From Neobacillus sp. WH10 (lineage in GTDB: Bacteria; Bacillota; Bacilli; Bacillales; Cytobacillaceae): a stretch of DNA of 64,000 bases. Location: contig NZ_CP126110.1 of NCBI RefSeq assembly GCF_030123405.1, positions 3,596,001 to 3,660,000 on the forward strand, given 5' to 3'. The translations under genes were made by a program, and so were the position numbers. The notes below the pieces were generated by a model. That model searched no databases and was not told the DNA's origin. It saw nothing but the letters and a program-made list of their open reading frames with translations. Below are positions 55,460 to 64,000 of the stretch, one piece after another; the stretch's first letter is position 1, and each line of letters starts with the position of its first letter.

Positions 55460-56172
55460 TCATTTACTACCTCAAATTTGTAACCTACTCCCCAAACCGT
55501 TACAATCATTCTCGCTGCCTGTTCAGACACCTTATTTAATTTTTCACGTAGACGTTTTACGTGTGTATCAACCGTTCGTAAATCACCGAAGAATTCATAA
55601 TGCCATACCTCTTTCAGTAATTGTTCGCGATCAAATACTTTATCCGGTGCCTTTGCCAAGAAATAAAGCAATTCATATTCTTTAGGTGTTAAACTTACTT
55701 CCTTACCATCTGCCATTACTCTGTGTGCATCATTGTCTATTGTTAAGTGTGGGAAGACAATAACATCCTTTGTTGTCGTTTCGGTTTGCAAATAGCTTGT
55801 TTGTGATGATCTTCTTAGAAGTGCTTTTACACGTAATACCACTTCCCGCGGGCTGAATGGTTTAACTATATAATCATCCGTCCCGACTTCAAAGCCCTGA
55901 ACACGATTGATTTCCTCCCCTTTAGCCGTTAGCATAATCACAGGAGTAGCCTTTTTTTCTCTTAATTCACGACAAACTTCAATTCCATCCTTACCAGGCA
56001 TCATTAGATCAAGCAAAATGACATCATAATCATTTGCAAAAGCTTTTGTTAAAGCTTCATTTCCATCCTCTGCTTCATCAATCATATATTCTTCACGCTC
56101 TAAATACATTTTTAATAAACGACGAATTCTTTCTTCATCGTCAACAACTAATATTTTCACGTCTTTTTCCAT
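55456..56172 (-). CDS. resD: Response regulator ResD
   Basis: ResD is an OmpR-family regulator of respiration, cytochrome genes and anaerobic metabolism. The receiver domain (about 6-120) has DD at 11-12, the phosphoacceptor D55 in [12 protein letters not shown], and the conserved lysine in [12 protein letters not shown]. The winged-helix output (about 138-236) ends [11 protein letters not shown]. The ATG at 56172 lies six bases after GGGGGA; a longer frame is rejected. Upstream, TTGTCA and TTGACA repeat with an 11-base period (56254-56270 on the minus strand), which resembles a PhoP box. Confidence 0.95.
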   Translation of the reverse strand: MEKDVKILVVDDEERIRRLLKMYLEREEYMIDEAEDGNEALTKAFANDYDVILLDLMMPGKDGIEVCRELREKKATPVIMLTAKGEEINRVQGFEVGTDDYIVKPFSPREVVLRVKALLRRSSQTSYLQTETTTKDVIVFPHLTIDNDAHRVMADGKEVSLTPKEYELLYFLAKAPDKVFDREQLLKEVWHYEFFGDLRTVDTHVKRLREKLNKVSEQAARMIVTVWGVGYKFEVVNE

Positions 56173-56308
56173 TATTAATCCCCCCATGAAGTTAATTGTA
56201 CAAAATGGTATTGCATTTTTCTATCTTTTCTCGGTATTTACTCCTATAAAAAGTGTCAATAATTTGACAAAGTCATTTATAAATATATTTCATCGTTTAA
56301 TATGTTTT

Positions 56309-56344
56309 AAAAAAAGCCTTCACTTAATAAAAAAAGTGAAGGCT
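56309..56344 (-). terminator. Intrinsic terminator of resABC
   Basis: AGCCTTCACTT and AAGTGAAGGCT with loop TTTTTATT are followed by TTTTTTA on the minus strand. It divides resABC from resDE. Confidence 0.85.
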
Positions 56345-56372
56345 ATATAATTAAGTCCTAAAAACAAATGAA

Positions 56373-57557
56373 TTAACCAGCATAAGAATGAAGACCAGCA
56401 ATAACCAGATTAACTGCAACAAGGTTAAACATTATGATAACAAAGCCAATTACTGCCAGCCATGCTGATTTTTCACCATGCCATCCCTTTGAAAGGCGAA
56501 GATGCATAAACGCAGCATAGAATAACCAGGTAATAAGTGCCCAAACCTCTTTTGGATCCCAGCCCCAGAACCGTGACCAAGCCATTTGCGCCCAAATCAT
56601 CGCAAATATGAGTGCACCCAGCGTAAATACAGGAAAACCAATTAGCACCGATCGGTAGCTAATCTCATCAACAAAGTCGAGTTTAATATTTTTCACAAGC
56701 GGCTGAAGAGCCGCTGCAATCCGCTTTCTTAAAATTAATCTGATAAGGCCGTAAAGTATAAGACCAGCCATGAAAGACCAAACAACCGTATTCATTTTTT
56801 TAGCATTGATGAAAGCCGGCATGTCAATCAAAGGCTTGAATCCATCTTTTGTTATCAGTTCGCCTTCATGTGGCCCGGTTATAGCAGGCATTGTATATTC
56901 GACAACAGCCTGATTACCATGTTTATCAATCCAATTAAATTTTTCATGATAACCAATACCTGAAAATACAGATGAGACAACTACGAACCCAAGCACCGCA
57001 ACTAATGAAAACATGACCAGTTCGAGCCAAAAGGTTCGTTTGCTCGATTTTGTTTGATCAATAGCTTTAACAAGATAGATTAATCCGGCAGCAAAGCTAA
57101 TTGCGAGGATTGCTTCCCCAATTGCAGCAGTGGTCACATGAATATGAAGCCAATAACTTTGCAATGCCGGTATTAACGGAGAAATATCCCTTGGAAACAT
57201 ACTTGCATAGGCAATAACCAAAATGGCAACAGGCATTGTAAATAAGCCAAGCAGTGTTGTTCGGTAAATAAAATAAATAACGATAAATGCACCAACAAGA
57301 GCCATTCCAAAAAATGTCGTAAATTCAAACATGTTACTTACTGGAGCATGGCCCGCTGCAATCCATCTAGTGATAAAATAACCAAGCTGCGAAATAAAGC
57401 CGATAATTGTTAATAATACGGCAATTTTTCCCCACCTGTTGGTTCCATTCTTTTCATTCTTATCCTTCTTTGATTTTATCGACCCTCCATAAAACAAGGT
57501 AGCGACTAAATAAAGAATAAAAGCAATAAATAATAAATTACTACTTAGTGTTGCCAA
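56373..57557 (-). CDS. resC: Cytochrome c biogenesis protein ResC
   Basis: ResC (CcsA/CcsB family) forms the heme handling and ligation complex with ResB in System II cytochrome c maturation. The 394-residue polytopic protein has about eight helices and the tryptophan-rich WWD-type segment [14 protein letters not shown] (about 340-355), with histidines such as YWLHIHV. The start is a TTG immediately after the resB TAG stop, preceded by GGAGGGTG, so the genes are coupled. Confidence 0.94.
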   Translation of the reverse strand: MATLSSNLLFIAFILYLVATLFYGGSIKSKKDKNEKNGTNRWGKIAVLLTIIGFISQLGYFITRWIAAGHAPVSNMFEFTTFFGMALVGAFIVIYFIYRTTLLGLFTMPVAILVIAYASMFPRDISPLIPALQSYWLHIHVTTAAIGEAILAISFAAGLIYLVKAIDQTKSSKRTFWLELVMFSLVAVLGFVVVSSVFSGIGYHEKFNWIDKHGNQAVVEYTMPAITGPHEGELITKDGFKPLIDMPAFINAKKMNTVVWSFMAGLILYGLIRLILRKRIAAALQPLVKNIKLDFVDEISYRSVLIGFPVFTLGALIFAMIWAQMAWSRFWGWDPKEVWALITWLFYAAFMHLRLSKGWHGEKSAWLAVIGFVIIMFNLVAVNLVIAGLHSYAG

Positions 57558-59183
57558 CTAGACACCCTCCTCATCCACATTTTCCATTTGAAGCTGATCC
57601 TCTGGGATGGCAAGCTTTGTATCTGCTAAAATCGTTTCAAGTTCCCGTTTTAAACCATACCAGTTTTTATTTGTATGAGCAGCGACCCAAACTTGTCCGT
57701 TTTTCTTTTGTATCCATATTCGACGATGGTTCCAATAAGCACCTTGTATGACACCGATCATGAAAATGATGCCTCCCAAAATAAACAGCCATAATGAGGA
57801 ATCTTTACGAACTGTGAACCCTGAAACATTTTGAGTATCAATTCCTTTAAATGCCATTTTGTAAGTATTGTTGCCAAACGGCTCAATTGTCTGCTTAATA
57901 GCTACGAAGCTCGTTTCCGGTTTTTCTTTATCAGGTGATGATATTTCAAAAACAAAGGCAGGATTATTAGGTGTGCGTGATTTCGTAGATGGTTCCCCAT
58001 TTTTATCAAATTCAAAGTCTGGAAAATAATTAAGAATTCTTACTGAATAGCCGTTCCCAAGATCATATATAGCTTTAGGGTCTTCAAAATTAATTTTCAC
58101 TTCACCAAAAGTCTGGTTCGTATCCTTATTCGTCAGCAAAAAGGTCATCGCTTTTAGCTCACTTCTATATGATGATTGGAAAATTGAGTAACCATCAAAG
58201 GATATTGGATGATTTACTCGAACCTTATATTCCTTTACCTTCTCTAGTTTCCGTTCCTCCCCGGGAAGATTTTCACTAACCCGTTTGTATAAAACAACAT
58301 TAGATTGATAATTCTTAACAACTTGACCAGCCTGCTCAATCGCTTTTTCAAACGTTTTATCTTTATCTTTATCATAGTGCTGGAGTATAAATTGGTTATT
58401 TTTGAGGTAGAACTGTTCACCTGTTTCTGGAACAACAGCCGTTTCCCCCTCTTTCACCCATAAGTTCTCATTTACATAAAAACCCGGGATAAACCGAAGC
58501 ATTCCGCCCAATAAGAAGATAATTAACCCCACATGGTTTACATAAGGACCCCAGCGTGAAAATCGGCCTTTTTCAGCTAATAAATCGCCATTTTCTACCC
58601 GAACATGATAGCGTTTTTCCTTTAAATGCTGCTTGATGGTCATTAAATCATTTTCATCGACGTTTTCATTCACACCAAATACCCTTTGACGCTTTAAAAA
58701 ACCTTCGTGTCTTGTGACTTTTTGGGCTTTTAATGCCTTATATAAAGGGACGACCCTGTCAATACTACAAATAACAAGGGAAATACCTATCATAGCGATT
58801 AACAATAAATACCACCATGATCCGAACAAATCATGAAATCCTAACTGATAATATAATTTGCCAAACCAGCCATATTCCTGCTCATAATACACATCCGCAG
58901 GCAAGTTTATATACATTTCTTGCGGAAGAATGGTTCCAAGTATGGAAGCAAGCAAAGTAATGATGATTAGCCAAACACCAACTTTTACCGATGAGAAAAA
59001 ATTCCAAATTTTATCAATAAAGGTTTTACTATATGTTTGTGAGCGCCGGGCACTTCCCTCATAGCGCATATCAAGAAGTTGTTTACCTTTACTGTCTTGT
59101 TCATCCAACACTTTTCCACAGGCTTCACATAACACGGTTCCATGCGGATTCACATGCCCGCATTCACATTTTACATCTTTCAT
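57558..59183 (-). CDS. resB: Cytochrome c biogenesis protein ResB
   Basis: ResB partners ResC. The 541-residue protein has an N-terminal cysteine-rich zinc-ribbon-like segment (CECGHVNPHGTVLCEACG, residues 6-23) and three N-terminal transmembrane helices (about 65-95, 110-150 and 200-225). A large extracytoplasmic domain and a C-terminal helix (about 480-500) follow. It shows the conserved VNHVGLIIFLLGG segment. It lies 24 bp downstream of resA and abuts resC. Confidence 0.93.
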   Translation of the reverse strand: MKDVKCECGHVNPHGTVLCEACGKVLDEQDSKGKQLLDMRYEGSARRSQTYSKTFIDKIWNFFSSVKVGVWLIIITLLASILGTILPQEMYINLPADVYYEQEYGWFGKLYYQLGFHDLFGSWWYLLLIAMIGISLVICSIDRVVPLYKALKAQKVTRHEGFLKRQRVFGVNENVDENDLMTIKQHLKEKRYHVRVENGDLLAEKGRFSRWGPYVNHVGLIIFLLGGMLRFIPGFYVNENLWVKEGETAVVPETGEQFYLKNNQFILQHYDKDKDKTFEKAIEQAGQVVKNYQSNVVLYKRVSENLPGEERKLEKVKEYKVRVNHPISFDGYSIFQSSYRSELKAMTFLLTNKDTNQTFGEVKINFEDPKAIYDLGNGYSVRILNYFPDFEFDKNGEPSTKSRTPNNPAFVFEISSPDKEKPETSFVAIKQTIEPFGNNTYKMAFKGIDTQNVSGFTVRKDSSLWLFILGGIIFMIGVIQGAYWNHRRIWIQKKNGQVWVAAHTNKNWYGLKRELETILADTKLAIPEDQLQMENVDEEGV

Positions 59184-59207
59184 GAAAAAAACTCCCCTAC
59201 AATCCCC

Positions 59208-59732
59208 TTATGGTTTTATTTTCTCCATAAACTCCTTAATCTTATATTCCGTCAGTTCGCCGGTATAATATTGCACCACATTACCGTCTTTATCTATTAA
59301 AAATGTTGCCGGAAGCGAATCAACACCATAAACATTCATGACCTCTTTATCTTTATCAATCATAATCGGAAAATCTAGTTTCAGACGTTCAGCAAATTGA
59401 TTTACAGCGAGTTCGGACTCCTGTATATCAACAGACAACACCTGCACTCCATTATCTTTATACTGATGATATTGATTGTTAATATACGGCATTTCTTTCT
59501 TACAAGGCGGGCACCAGGTTCCCCAGAAGTTTAAAAACACTCCTTGTCCTCGATAGTCAGACAGACGATGCTTGTTTCCCTGCAAATCAACCAAGGCAAA
59601 GTCAGGTGCTTTATCTCCAACCGCGACCTTTTGTTTAGTATCTTTTGTTAGATTAGCATAAAGCGAATAGGCAACGGCAGCACCTAGTACAAGTAAAATA
59701 ATCGTTCTCAAAACTAATCGCCGTTTCTTCAT
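59208..59732 (-). CDS. resA: Thiol-disulfide oxidoreductase ResA
   Basis: ResA reduces the CXXCH cysteines of apocytochromes c on the outer face of the membrane. The 174-residue protein has an N-terminal membrane anchor (about 6-25) and a thioredoxin-like domain with the active site CPPC (C74-C77 in WGTWCPPCKKE) and the conserved glutamate E80. It heads the resABC operon. Its 5' region carries a structured IS605-like element that ends about 18 bases before the start codon. Confidence 0.95.
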   Translation of the reverse strand: MKKRRLVLRTIILLVLGAAVAYSLYANLTKDTKQKVAVGDKAPDFALVDLQGNKHRLSDYRGQGVFLNFWGTWCPPCKKEMPYINNQYHQYKDNGVQVLSVDIQESELAVNQFAERLKLDFPIMIDKDKEVMNVYGVDSLPATFLIDKDGNVVQYYTGELTEYKIKEFMEKIKP

Positions 59733-59749
59733 AAAAAACCTCCAGTAAA

Positions 59750-60003
59750 GTGAAACTTCAATCCGTGGTTTTTTTCATCCCCCACTGATTGTTAGTCCCG
59801 CTCTAAAGTCTCTAATATCAAGGCTATCGCCTTAGTATTAGACTTTATGAACCCGATTAGTTCAACTATGCCGATGAAAAAGCACATCGGCAAGTTTCAC
59901 TGTATCTCACCAATCGGGCTTTTACGGGCAGTTGATCACCACTTAACCCTATTAGGTCCCTCAAAGTCTTGAAATGTGTGTCTTACTGCCCGTTAATGCG
60001 GGA
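59750..60003 (-). mobile_element. Non-autonomous IS200/IS605-like structured element in the resA leader
   Basis: The ~250-nt noncoding block reads on the minus strand as follows. It opens with a CCCGCATTAACGGG hairpin followed by CAGTAAGACA. ACTGCCCG and CGGGCAGT enclose an inner region. AATCGGG and CCCGATT enclose a CCGATG hairpin. A long stem-loop follows, with arms TAAAGTCTAATA and TATTAGAGACTTTA around AAGGC-GATA-GCCTT. The terminal hairpin CAATCAGTGG...CCACGGATTG then ends AAGTTTCAC. Subterminal hairpins near each end, no terminal inverted repeats and an omega-RNA-like 3' part point to a tnpA/tnpB-less IS605 relative. No open frame is present. Confidence 0.68.
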
Positions 60004-60087
60004 TAAATCACATGACATAGTTATCTTAAATTATAACACTTTCCAATATTAGTATAGTGTTTACAAAAGAATGCAATTGTGACGATT

Positions 60088-60825
60088 TTATGAATTTTTT
60101 TTAGACATTTCCATTGCGAGAGCCCGTAGCTGCTTTACTTCATGTGGAGTCAGCTCTCTTGCTTCTCCTGTTTTTAACCCGTTTAATGTCAAAAAACCAT
60201 ATTGTTCTCGCTTTAATTTAAGTACCTCATTCCCAATAGCGTCAAACATCCTTCTCACCTGACGATTTCGTCCTTCATGAATAGTAATCTCAACGATCGC
60301 CGTTTGTTTCTTTTTATCTACCGAGAGCAATTTAACTTTTGCTGGTGCTGTCTTACCATCCTCTAGGCGAATCCCTTTTTCCAATTTCCTTAAGTTTTCC
60401 CTTAATGGAATCCCTTTTGTTTTCGCAACATACACTTTGTCTATTTCATTTTTTGGGTGCATGAGCAAATTAGCAAATTCACCATCATTTGTTAATAGCA
60501 GTAATCCAGAGGTATCATAATCTAGGCGTCCGACAGGGAAAATTCTTTCTTTAAACTGTGAAAAGAAATCAGTGACAACCTTCCTGCCCTTGTCATCGCT
60601 AACACTTGAAATTACCCCTCTTGGTTTATATAAAAGAAAATAAACAGGTTCTTCTTTCTCAATTTGAATTTCATTTACCTCTACTTTATCGGAAGGAAAA
60701 ACCTTCACACCAACCTCAGTAACTACTTTTCCGTTTACTTTTACTCTTCCTTCTTTAATAAGCTCCTCGGATTTTCTCCTTGAAGCAATGCCCGCTCGAG
60801 CTATTACCTTTTGTAATCTTTCCAT
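60088..60825 (-). CDS. rluB: 23S rRNA pseudouridine synthase RluB
   Basis: RluB makes pseudouridine at position 2605-equivalent of 23S rRNA. The ~245-residue protein has an N-terminal S4 domain (about 3-50) and a catalytic domain with the active-site aspartate D102 in GRLDYDTSGLLLLTNDG, followed by EGRNRQVRRMFDAIG. The ATG at 60825 is better spaced to GAGGTG than the ATG one codon upstream. In B. subtilis rluB (ypuL) also lies between spmB and resA. Confidence 0.94.
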   Translation of the reverse strand: MERLQKVIARAGIASRRKSEELIKEGRVKVNGKVVTEVGVKVFPSDKVEVNEIQIEKEEPVYFLLYKPRGVISSVSDDKGRKVVTDFFSQFKERIFPVGRLDYDTSGLLLLTNDGEFANLLMHPKNEIDKVYVAKTKGIPLRENLRKLEKGIRLEDGKTAPAKVKLLSVDKKKQTAIVEITIHEGRNRQVRRMFDAIGNEVLKLKREQYGFLTLNGLKTGEARELTPHEVKQLRALAMEMSKKNS

Positions 60826-60981
60826 CATTTCACCTCAAAAATTTATCCGGATATATAGAAAACCGAATGTTAAATAGGAATATCTCCTATTTACCTGGAA
60901 GCCTATACACTAATCTATCCTAATGAATTATGACACAATTCTTTCACTTTTCAAAGTAACGGGTATTATTTTTAAGGAAAA

Positions 60982-61013
60982 ATAAAAAGGCATGTCCCAA
61001 ATGGAACATACCA
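60982..61013 (-). terminator. Intrinsic terminator of the dacB-spmA-spmB operon
   Basis: GGTATGTTCC and GGGACATGCC pair around ATTT and are followed by TTTTTATT on the minus strand. It lies 14 bp past the spmB stop. Confidence 0.75.
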
Positions 61014-61026
61014 TTATTTTTTTTAA

Positions 61027-61563
61027 TTAGTTGGTTCCAAAAATAAAGGCAACAATGATAATAGAAACGATGATTCCTACCACATCTGCAAGGAGTCCTA
61101 CTTTTAGGGCATCCCCCATTTTTTTAATCCCAACAGCGCCGAAATAAACCGTTAAAACATAAAAGGTGGTATCTGTGCTCCCTTGTAAGACGGATGCCAG
61201 ACGCCCAATAAAAGAATCAGGCCCATTAACAGCAATTAAATCACTCGTCATCCCAAGAGCTGCAGTCCCTGAAATGGGTCTAATTATAAGCAATGGTACA
61301 ATTTCTGCGGGTACGCCCATTGTCTTCATCAACGGCCTAATCCAATTCATTAAGGCGTCTAATGCACCGGATGCACGAAAAATAGAAATCGCAACCAGCA
61401 TTCCAACAAGAAAGGGAATGATCGATACAGCGATTTTGATTCCTTCTTTTCCGCCTTCGACAAAGCTTTCATAGGTTGGCACGCGTTTAAACGTACCATA
61501 TAAAAGAATAAATCCAATTAACAAAGGTATAAAAGTAAGCGAAATATAGGAAATTAACTCCAT
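61027..61563 (-). CDS. spmB: Spore maturation protein SpmB
   Basis: SpmB is an integral membrane protein needed for proper spore core dehydration. The 178-residue protein begins MELISYISLTFIPLLIGFIL and has about five helices with the nucleoside-gate type segment PISGTAALGMTSDLIAVNGP. The ATG at 61563 gives the family length and follows AAGGAAGA; the 16-residue longer frame overlaps spmA and is rejected. It lies 4 bp after spmA. Confidence 0.92.
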   Translation of the reverse strand: MELISYISLTFIPLLIGFILLYGTFKRVPTYESFVEGGKEGIKIAVSIIPFLVGMLVAISIFRASGALDALMNWIRPLMKTMGVPAEIVPLLIIRPISGTAALGMTSDLIAVNGPDSFIGRLASVLQGSTDTTFYVLTVYFGAVGIKKMGDALKVGLLADVVGIIVSIIIVAFIFGTN

Positions 61564-61567
61564 CTTT

Positions 61568-62158
61568 TCATCTTCCTTTACGGCTTCTGCGATAATAAAA
61601 ATAACGGTCAATCATAACTGCCCCTATTGCCGAGAGGATTGTCGCAATAATAGTTGGTACAACGATTTCAGTTGGTGATGCAGAATGATAATTCATCCTT
61701 ATCGCAATAACTGTTGTAGGAATAATGGTGATACTAGCAGTATTGATTGCCAAAAAAGTAACCATGGATCGGCTTGCTTCATTTTTCCCGCCATTTAATT
61801 TCTTTAGTTCCTCCATCGCCTTTATCCCAAGTGGTGTCGCAGCATTTCCTAACCCAAACATATTAGATATCATATTTGACAAGATATAGCCCAGAGCCGG
61901 GTGTTTGTGAGGGACATCTGGAAACAAAATTTTCACAAGTGGTCGAAATAGCTTTGACAGCTTCTCGAGAAGTCCGGACTCTTCGGCAATCCGCATCATT
62001 CCAAGCCAGAAAACAAGTACACTAATGAGGCCGATACATAGGGTAACCGCTTCTTTTGCACCATCAAAAACCGCTTTAGTAACTGCCTCCATTGTGCCAT
62101 TAATCAATCCAAATATTATTCCAACGATTGTCATGAATACCCAAATATAATTAACCAT
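61568..62158 (-). CDS. spmA: Spore maturation protein SpmA
   Basis: SpmA works with SpmB in spore core dehydration. The 196-residue polytopic protein has a nucleoside-gate domain (GLGNAATPLGIKAMEEL) and about five membrane helices. MVNYIWVFMTIVGIIFGL is the family-like start; the in-frame ATG two codons upstream is also possible. It overlaps the end of dacB by 8 bp, which suggests coupling in the dacB-spmA-spmB operon. Confidence 0.92.
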   Translation of the reverse strand: MVNYIWVFMTIVGIIFGLINGTMEAVTKAVFDGAKEAVTLCIGLISVLVFWLGMMRIAEESGLLEKLSKLFRPLVKILFPDVPHKHPALGYILSNMISNMFGLGNAATPLGIKAMEELKKLNGGKNEASRSMVTFLAINTASITIIPTTVIAIRMNYHSASPTEIVVPTIIATILSAIGAVMIDRYFYYRRSRKGR

Positions 62159-63299
62159 GGGCATTCACACCGATGACTGAAAGAAAAATTTCTTTTACAA
62201 AATCAAGCAGACCTTTCTTCTTCTTTTTTTCTTGTAGGTTCTGATAGTAAATCGGTGTTTCCTTAACAACCTTTCCATCCAAATAAACAGCTGCCTTACC
62301 GACAATTACTTCATTTTTGGAACTCGTCCATTTTTTCTTAGGCTTATTTAATTTATATTTAACTGAAAACAAATCCAATTCATTTTTAGTAGCAGGGTAA
62401 ACAATGGATTTTTTTACATACAAATGATTTTTATAATATTTGTTTTTTGTTATTTCGATTTTCCCCTTCGCTAACACTTCTAACATATCAAATCCTTTAA
62501 ACCCACTTTCATACATGGAGATGTGGTCATTCCAATCATCCGGGCCATTTAAGGTTACAGCAATTAGATCCATATCTCCTTTTGTTGCGGTTGTAACAAG
62601 CGTTCGTTTCGCACGTTTTGTATAGCCTGTCTTTCCTCCTGTACAATATTTATATTTTGATAGCAGTCGATTCTTATTTTTCCATTCTCTGTCCCAATTT
62701 TCTGTTGGGTTTGGTGCTTTATGCACCTTGGTACCTGAGATTTTTTGAAAGGTTTTGTTTTTCATCGCATAGCGCATTAGGATGGCCATATCAAATGCTG
62801 TTGAATAATGATCCTCATGATCGTCAAGTCCATGTGGGTTTTCGAAATGGGTATTATACATTCCAATTTCCTTTGCCTTCTGATTCATTAAATAGACAAA
62901 GCCATCCAAACTCCCCCCTACATGTTCGGCAATCGCAACAGCTGTGTCATTTCCAGATCTCAGCATCAATCCATAGACGAGTTCGTTAAGCTTGATTTTT
63001 TCACCTGGTTTTAAATATACCGATGACCCTTCGGCATGGGTCGCTTGTTCACTCACTTTAACATATTGATTCATTTTCCCCGATTCAATGGCAAGAATCG
63101 CTGTCATGATTTTGGTTATACTTGCGATTCTTCTTTTTGTGTGTGCATCCTTCTCATAGAGAACCCGTCCAGTTTTCTGCTCTATTAGCACAGCGCTCGC
63201 GGCACTTACTCCAAAGGAAGCATCAACCTTTTGAGGAATGTTTGCAATGAATAGTGAGACCATGAGGGAAATAATTACTAGCTTCAAAATCATTCTCAT
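62151..63299 (-). CDS. dacB: D-alanyl-D-alanine carboxypeptidase DacB (PBP5*)
   Basis: DacB is the sporulation-specific carboxypeptidase that trims cortex peptidoglycan cross-linking. The 382-residue protein has a signal peptide (about 1-27), the SxxK motif S60-K63 in ASITKIM, SGN at 115-117, and KTG in GGKTGYTKRA. A C-terminal beta-domain follows, ending in an amphipathic membrane anchor (GLLDFVKEIFLSVIG). It heads dacB-spmA-spmB behind a sigma-E-type promoter. Confidence 0.95.
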   Translation of the reverse strand: MRMILKLVIISLMVSLFIANIPQKVDASFGVSAASAVLIEQKTGRVLYEKDAHTKRRIASITKIMTAILAIESGKMNQYVKVSEQATHAEGSSVYLKPGEKIKLNELVYGLMLRSGNDTAVAIAEHVGGSLDGFVYLMNQKAKEIGMYNTHFENPHGLDDHEDHYSTAFDMAILMRYAMKNKTFQKISGTKVHKAPNPTENWDREWKNKNRLLSKYKYCTGGKTGYTKRAKRTLVTTATKGDMDLIAVTLNGPDDWNDHISMYESGFKGFDMLEVLAKGKIEITKNKYYKNHLYVKKSIVYPATKNELDLFSVKYKLNKPKKKWTSSKNEVIVGKAAVYLDGKVVKETPIYYQNLQEKKKKKGLLDFVKEIFLSVIGVNAHG

Positions 63300-63358
63300 T
63301 AGTTTTAACCTCGTCTCCTTCTAAACTGACTACTTGTCTAATTTTCTAGCTTTGTACA

Positions 63359-63387
63359 AGTTTATGCGGGACAAGGTTTGATATGAC
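63359..63387 (-). promoter_or_regulatory. Sigma-E-type promoter of dacB-spmA-spmB
   Basis: GTCATAT (63381-63387) and CATAAACT (63359-63366) on the minus strand, separated by 14 bases, closely match sigma-E elements. The B. subtilis dacB operon is known to be sigma-E dependent. Confidence 0.75.
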
Positions 63388-63400
63388 AATTTGCTTTTAG

Positions 63401-63434
63401 AAAAACGAAAGCACCCGGCGTTAATCCGAATGCT
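63401..63434 (-). terminator. Likely intrinsic terminator of the superoxide dismutase gene
   Basis: AGCATTCGG and CCGGGTGCT pair with G-U contacts and are followed by TTTCGTTTTT on the minus strand. Confidence 0.6.
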
Positions 63435-63442
63435 AAAATCGA

Positions 63443-64000
63443 TTAAAATGCAGGCCATTTTATATCTGCTGCTTTTTCAAACCTCATTTCAACATCATGC
63501 CAATTGACTAGATTCCACCATTTATCCACGTATTCTGCCCTATTGTTTTTGTATTGGAGATAATAGGCATGCTCCCAAACATCCAGTACAAGGAGGGGAA
63601 TAGTATCCCACTGTGTTAAAAGCATATGCCTTTCCGATTGTAGCACCTCCAAATGTCTTGCTCTCGGTGACCAAACCAAAAGGGCCCAGCCTACTCCCTC
63701 CACTTGCTTGGCAGCTTCAGAGAACTGTTTTTTAAAAGCCTCAAAGCTTCCAAAGTAATTTTCTATTTCTCCCTTTAGCAAGCCTTGAGGGCTCCCCCCG
63801 CCGTTCGGACTCATATTTTTCCAAAAAATTGTATGGAGGTAATGTCCAGAGCCATGAAAAGCTAGCTCTCTTGACCAATGCTTAATAAGTGAAAAATCAT
63901 TGGTTTCTCTAGCTGTTTTAAGATTGATTTCAGCCCGATTTAACCCATCAACATATGAACGATGATGCTTATCGTGGTGCAATCTCATGATTTCCTCAGA
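63443..64000 (-). CDS. Superoxide dismutase (Mn/Fe type), 5' end outside the window
   Basis: The enzyme dismutates superoxide. The visible 186 codons run off the window edge. The first metal-histidine region LHHDKHHRSYVDGLN is at the start, the second ligand is in LHTIFWKN, and the third and fourth are in DVWEHAYYLQY. A glutamine in LLTQWDT sits where manganese enzymes usually have it, so manganese is more likely than iron. B. subtilis has sodF with a long N-terminal extension; whether one exists here cannot be seen. It lies downstream-adjacent to dacB across a terminator. Confidence 0.9.
   Translation of the reverse strand, partial: SEEIMRLHHDKHHRSYVDGLNRAEINLKTARETNDFSLIKHWSRELAFHGSGHYLHTIFWKNMSPNGGGSPQGLLKGEIENYFGSFEAFKKQFSEAAKQVEGVGWALLVWSPRARHLEVLQSERHMLLTQWDTIPLLVLDVWEHAYYLQYKNNRAEYVDKWWNLVNWHDVEMRFEKAADIKWPAF

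Noticed and set aside
59733..60087. A T-box or other amino-acid riboswitch in the resA leader.
   Set aside because: The T-box signature TGGNACCGCG is absent, and the hairpin layout fits IS605-type ends better.

Overview
The window is a low-GC chromosomal segment of an endospore-forming Bacillaceae bacterium, probably a soil Bacillus, Neobacillus or Mesobacillus relative. The evidence is gene order that closely follows the Bacillus subtilis dapB/qcr/aro to res/spm/dacB region, a dense set of sporulation genes (spoIVA, ypeB-sleB, cotJABC, spmAB, dacB, ypjB), the bacillithiol-linked ypdA, ResDE and SigX-RsiX, strong Shine-Dalgarno sequences and frequent TTG starts. About 60 protein genes are present, nearly all on the minus strand. 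Plus-strand exceptions are ypjC, ypzI, cotJABC and fer. I see no rRNA, tRNA, CRISPR array or prophage.

Layout in map order: mgsA (partial), dapB and ypjD; ypjC (plus); a YugP-type metalloprotease, ypjB and ypjA; the menaquinol:cytochrome c reductase operon qcrABC with ypiF; reoY and ypiA; an unrecognised amidohydrolase-like remnant; the aromatic block aroC-aroB-aroH-hisC-tyrA-aroA, which lacks the trp genes and cheR found at this place in B. subtilis; ndk; the menaquinone side-chain block hepS-menG-hepT; folE-mtrB (TRAP); hbs; spoIVA; yphF-yphE-gpsA-der-yphA; ypzI; fni-ypfD-plsC-like-cmk; ypfB, ypeB-sleB and prsW; asparaginase, ypdA and gudB; mecB, ypbG and two uncharacterised genes; cotJABC; ypbF-ypbE-ypbD-recQ-ypbB; fer; ribU under an FMN riboswitch; an M23/LysM protein; rsiX-sigX; resDE; resABC; rluB; spmB-spmA-dacB; and a partial superoxide dismutase.

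The genes fall into a few themes. One is aerobic electron transport: hepS, hepT and menG supply menaquinone, qcrABC uses it, resABC matures c-type cytochromes, resDE regulates respiration, and fer and ndk are ancillary. Another is aromatic biosynthesis through chorismate with its side branches. Spore formation and germination forms a third. Envelope stress and regulated proteolysis (PrsW, SigX-RsiX, MecB, ReoY) forms a fourth.

Most of the window is conserved core genome. The unusual content is noncoding. A ~250-nt structured element with IS200/IS605-like ends sits in the resA leader. A ~112-nt internally deleted group II intron remnant sits directly behind the spoIVA terminator. Two families of dispersed intergenic repeats are present, one as a 91-bp tandem pair beside prsW and one on both sides of cotJC, splitting the cotJ operon. 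A large palindromic repeat lies upstream of gudB. I found no convincing new defence or metabolic system; the resA-leader element is the best candidate for follow-up.
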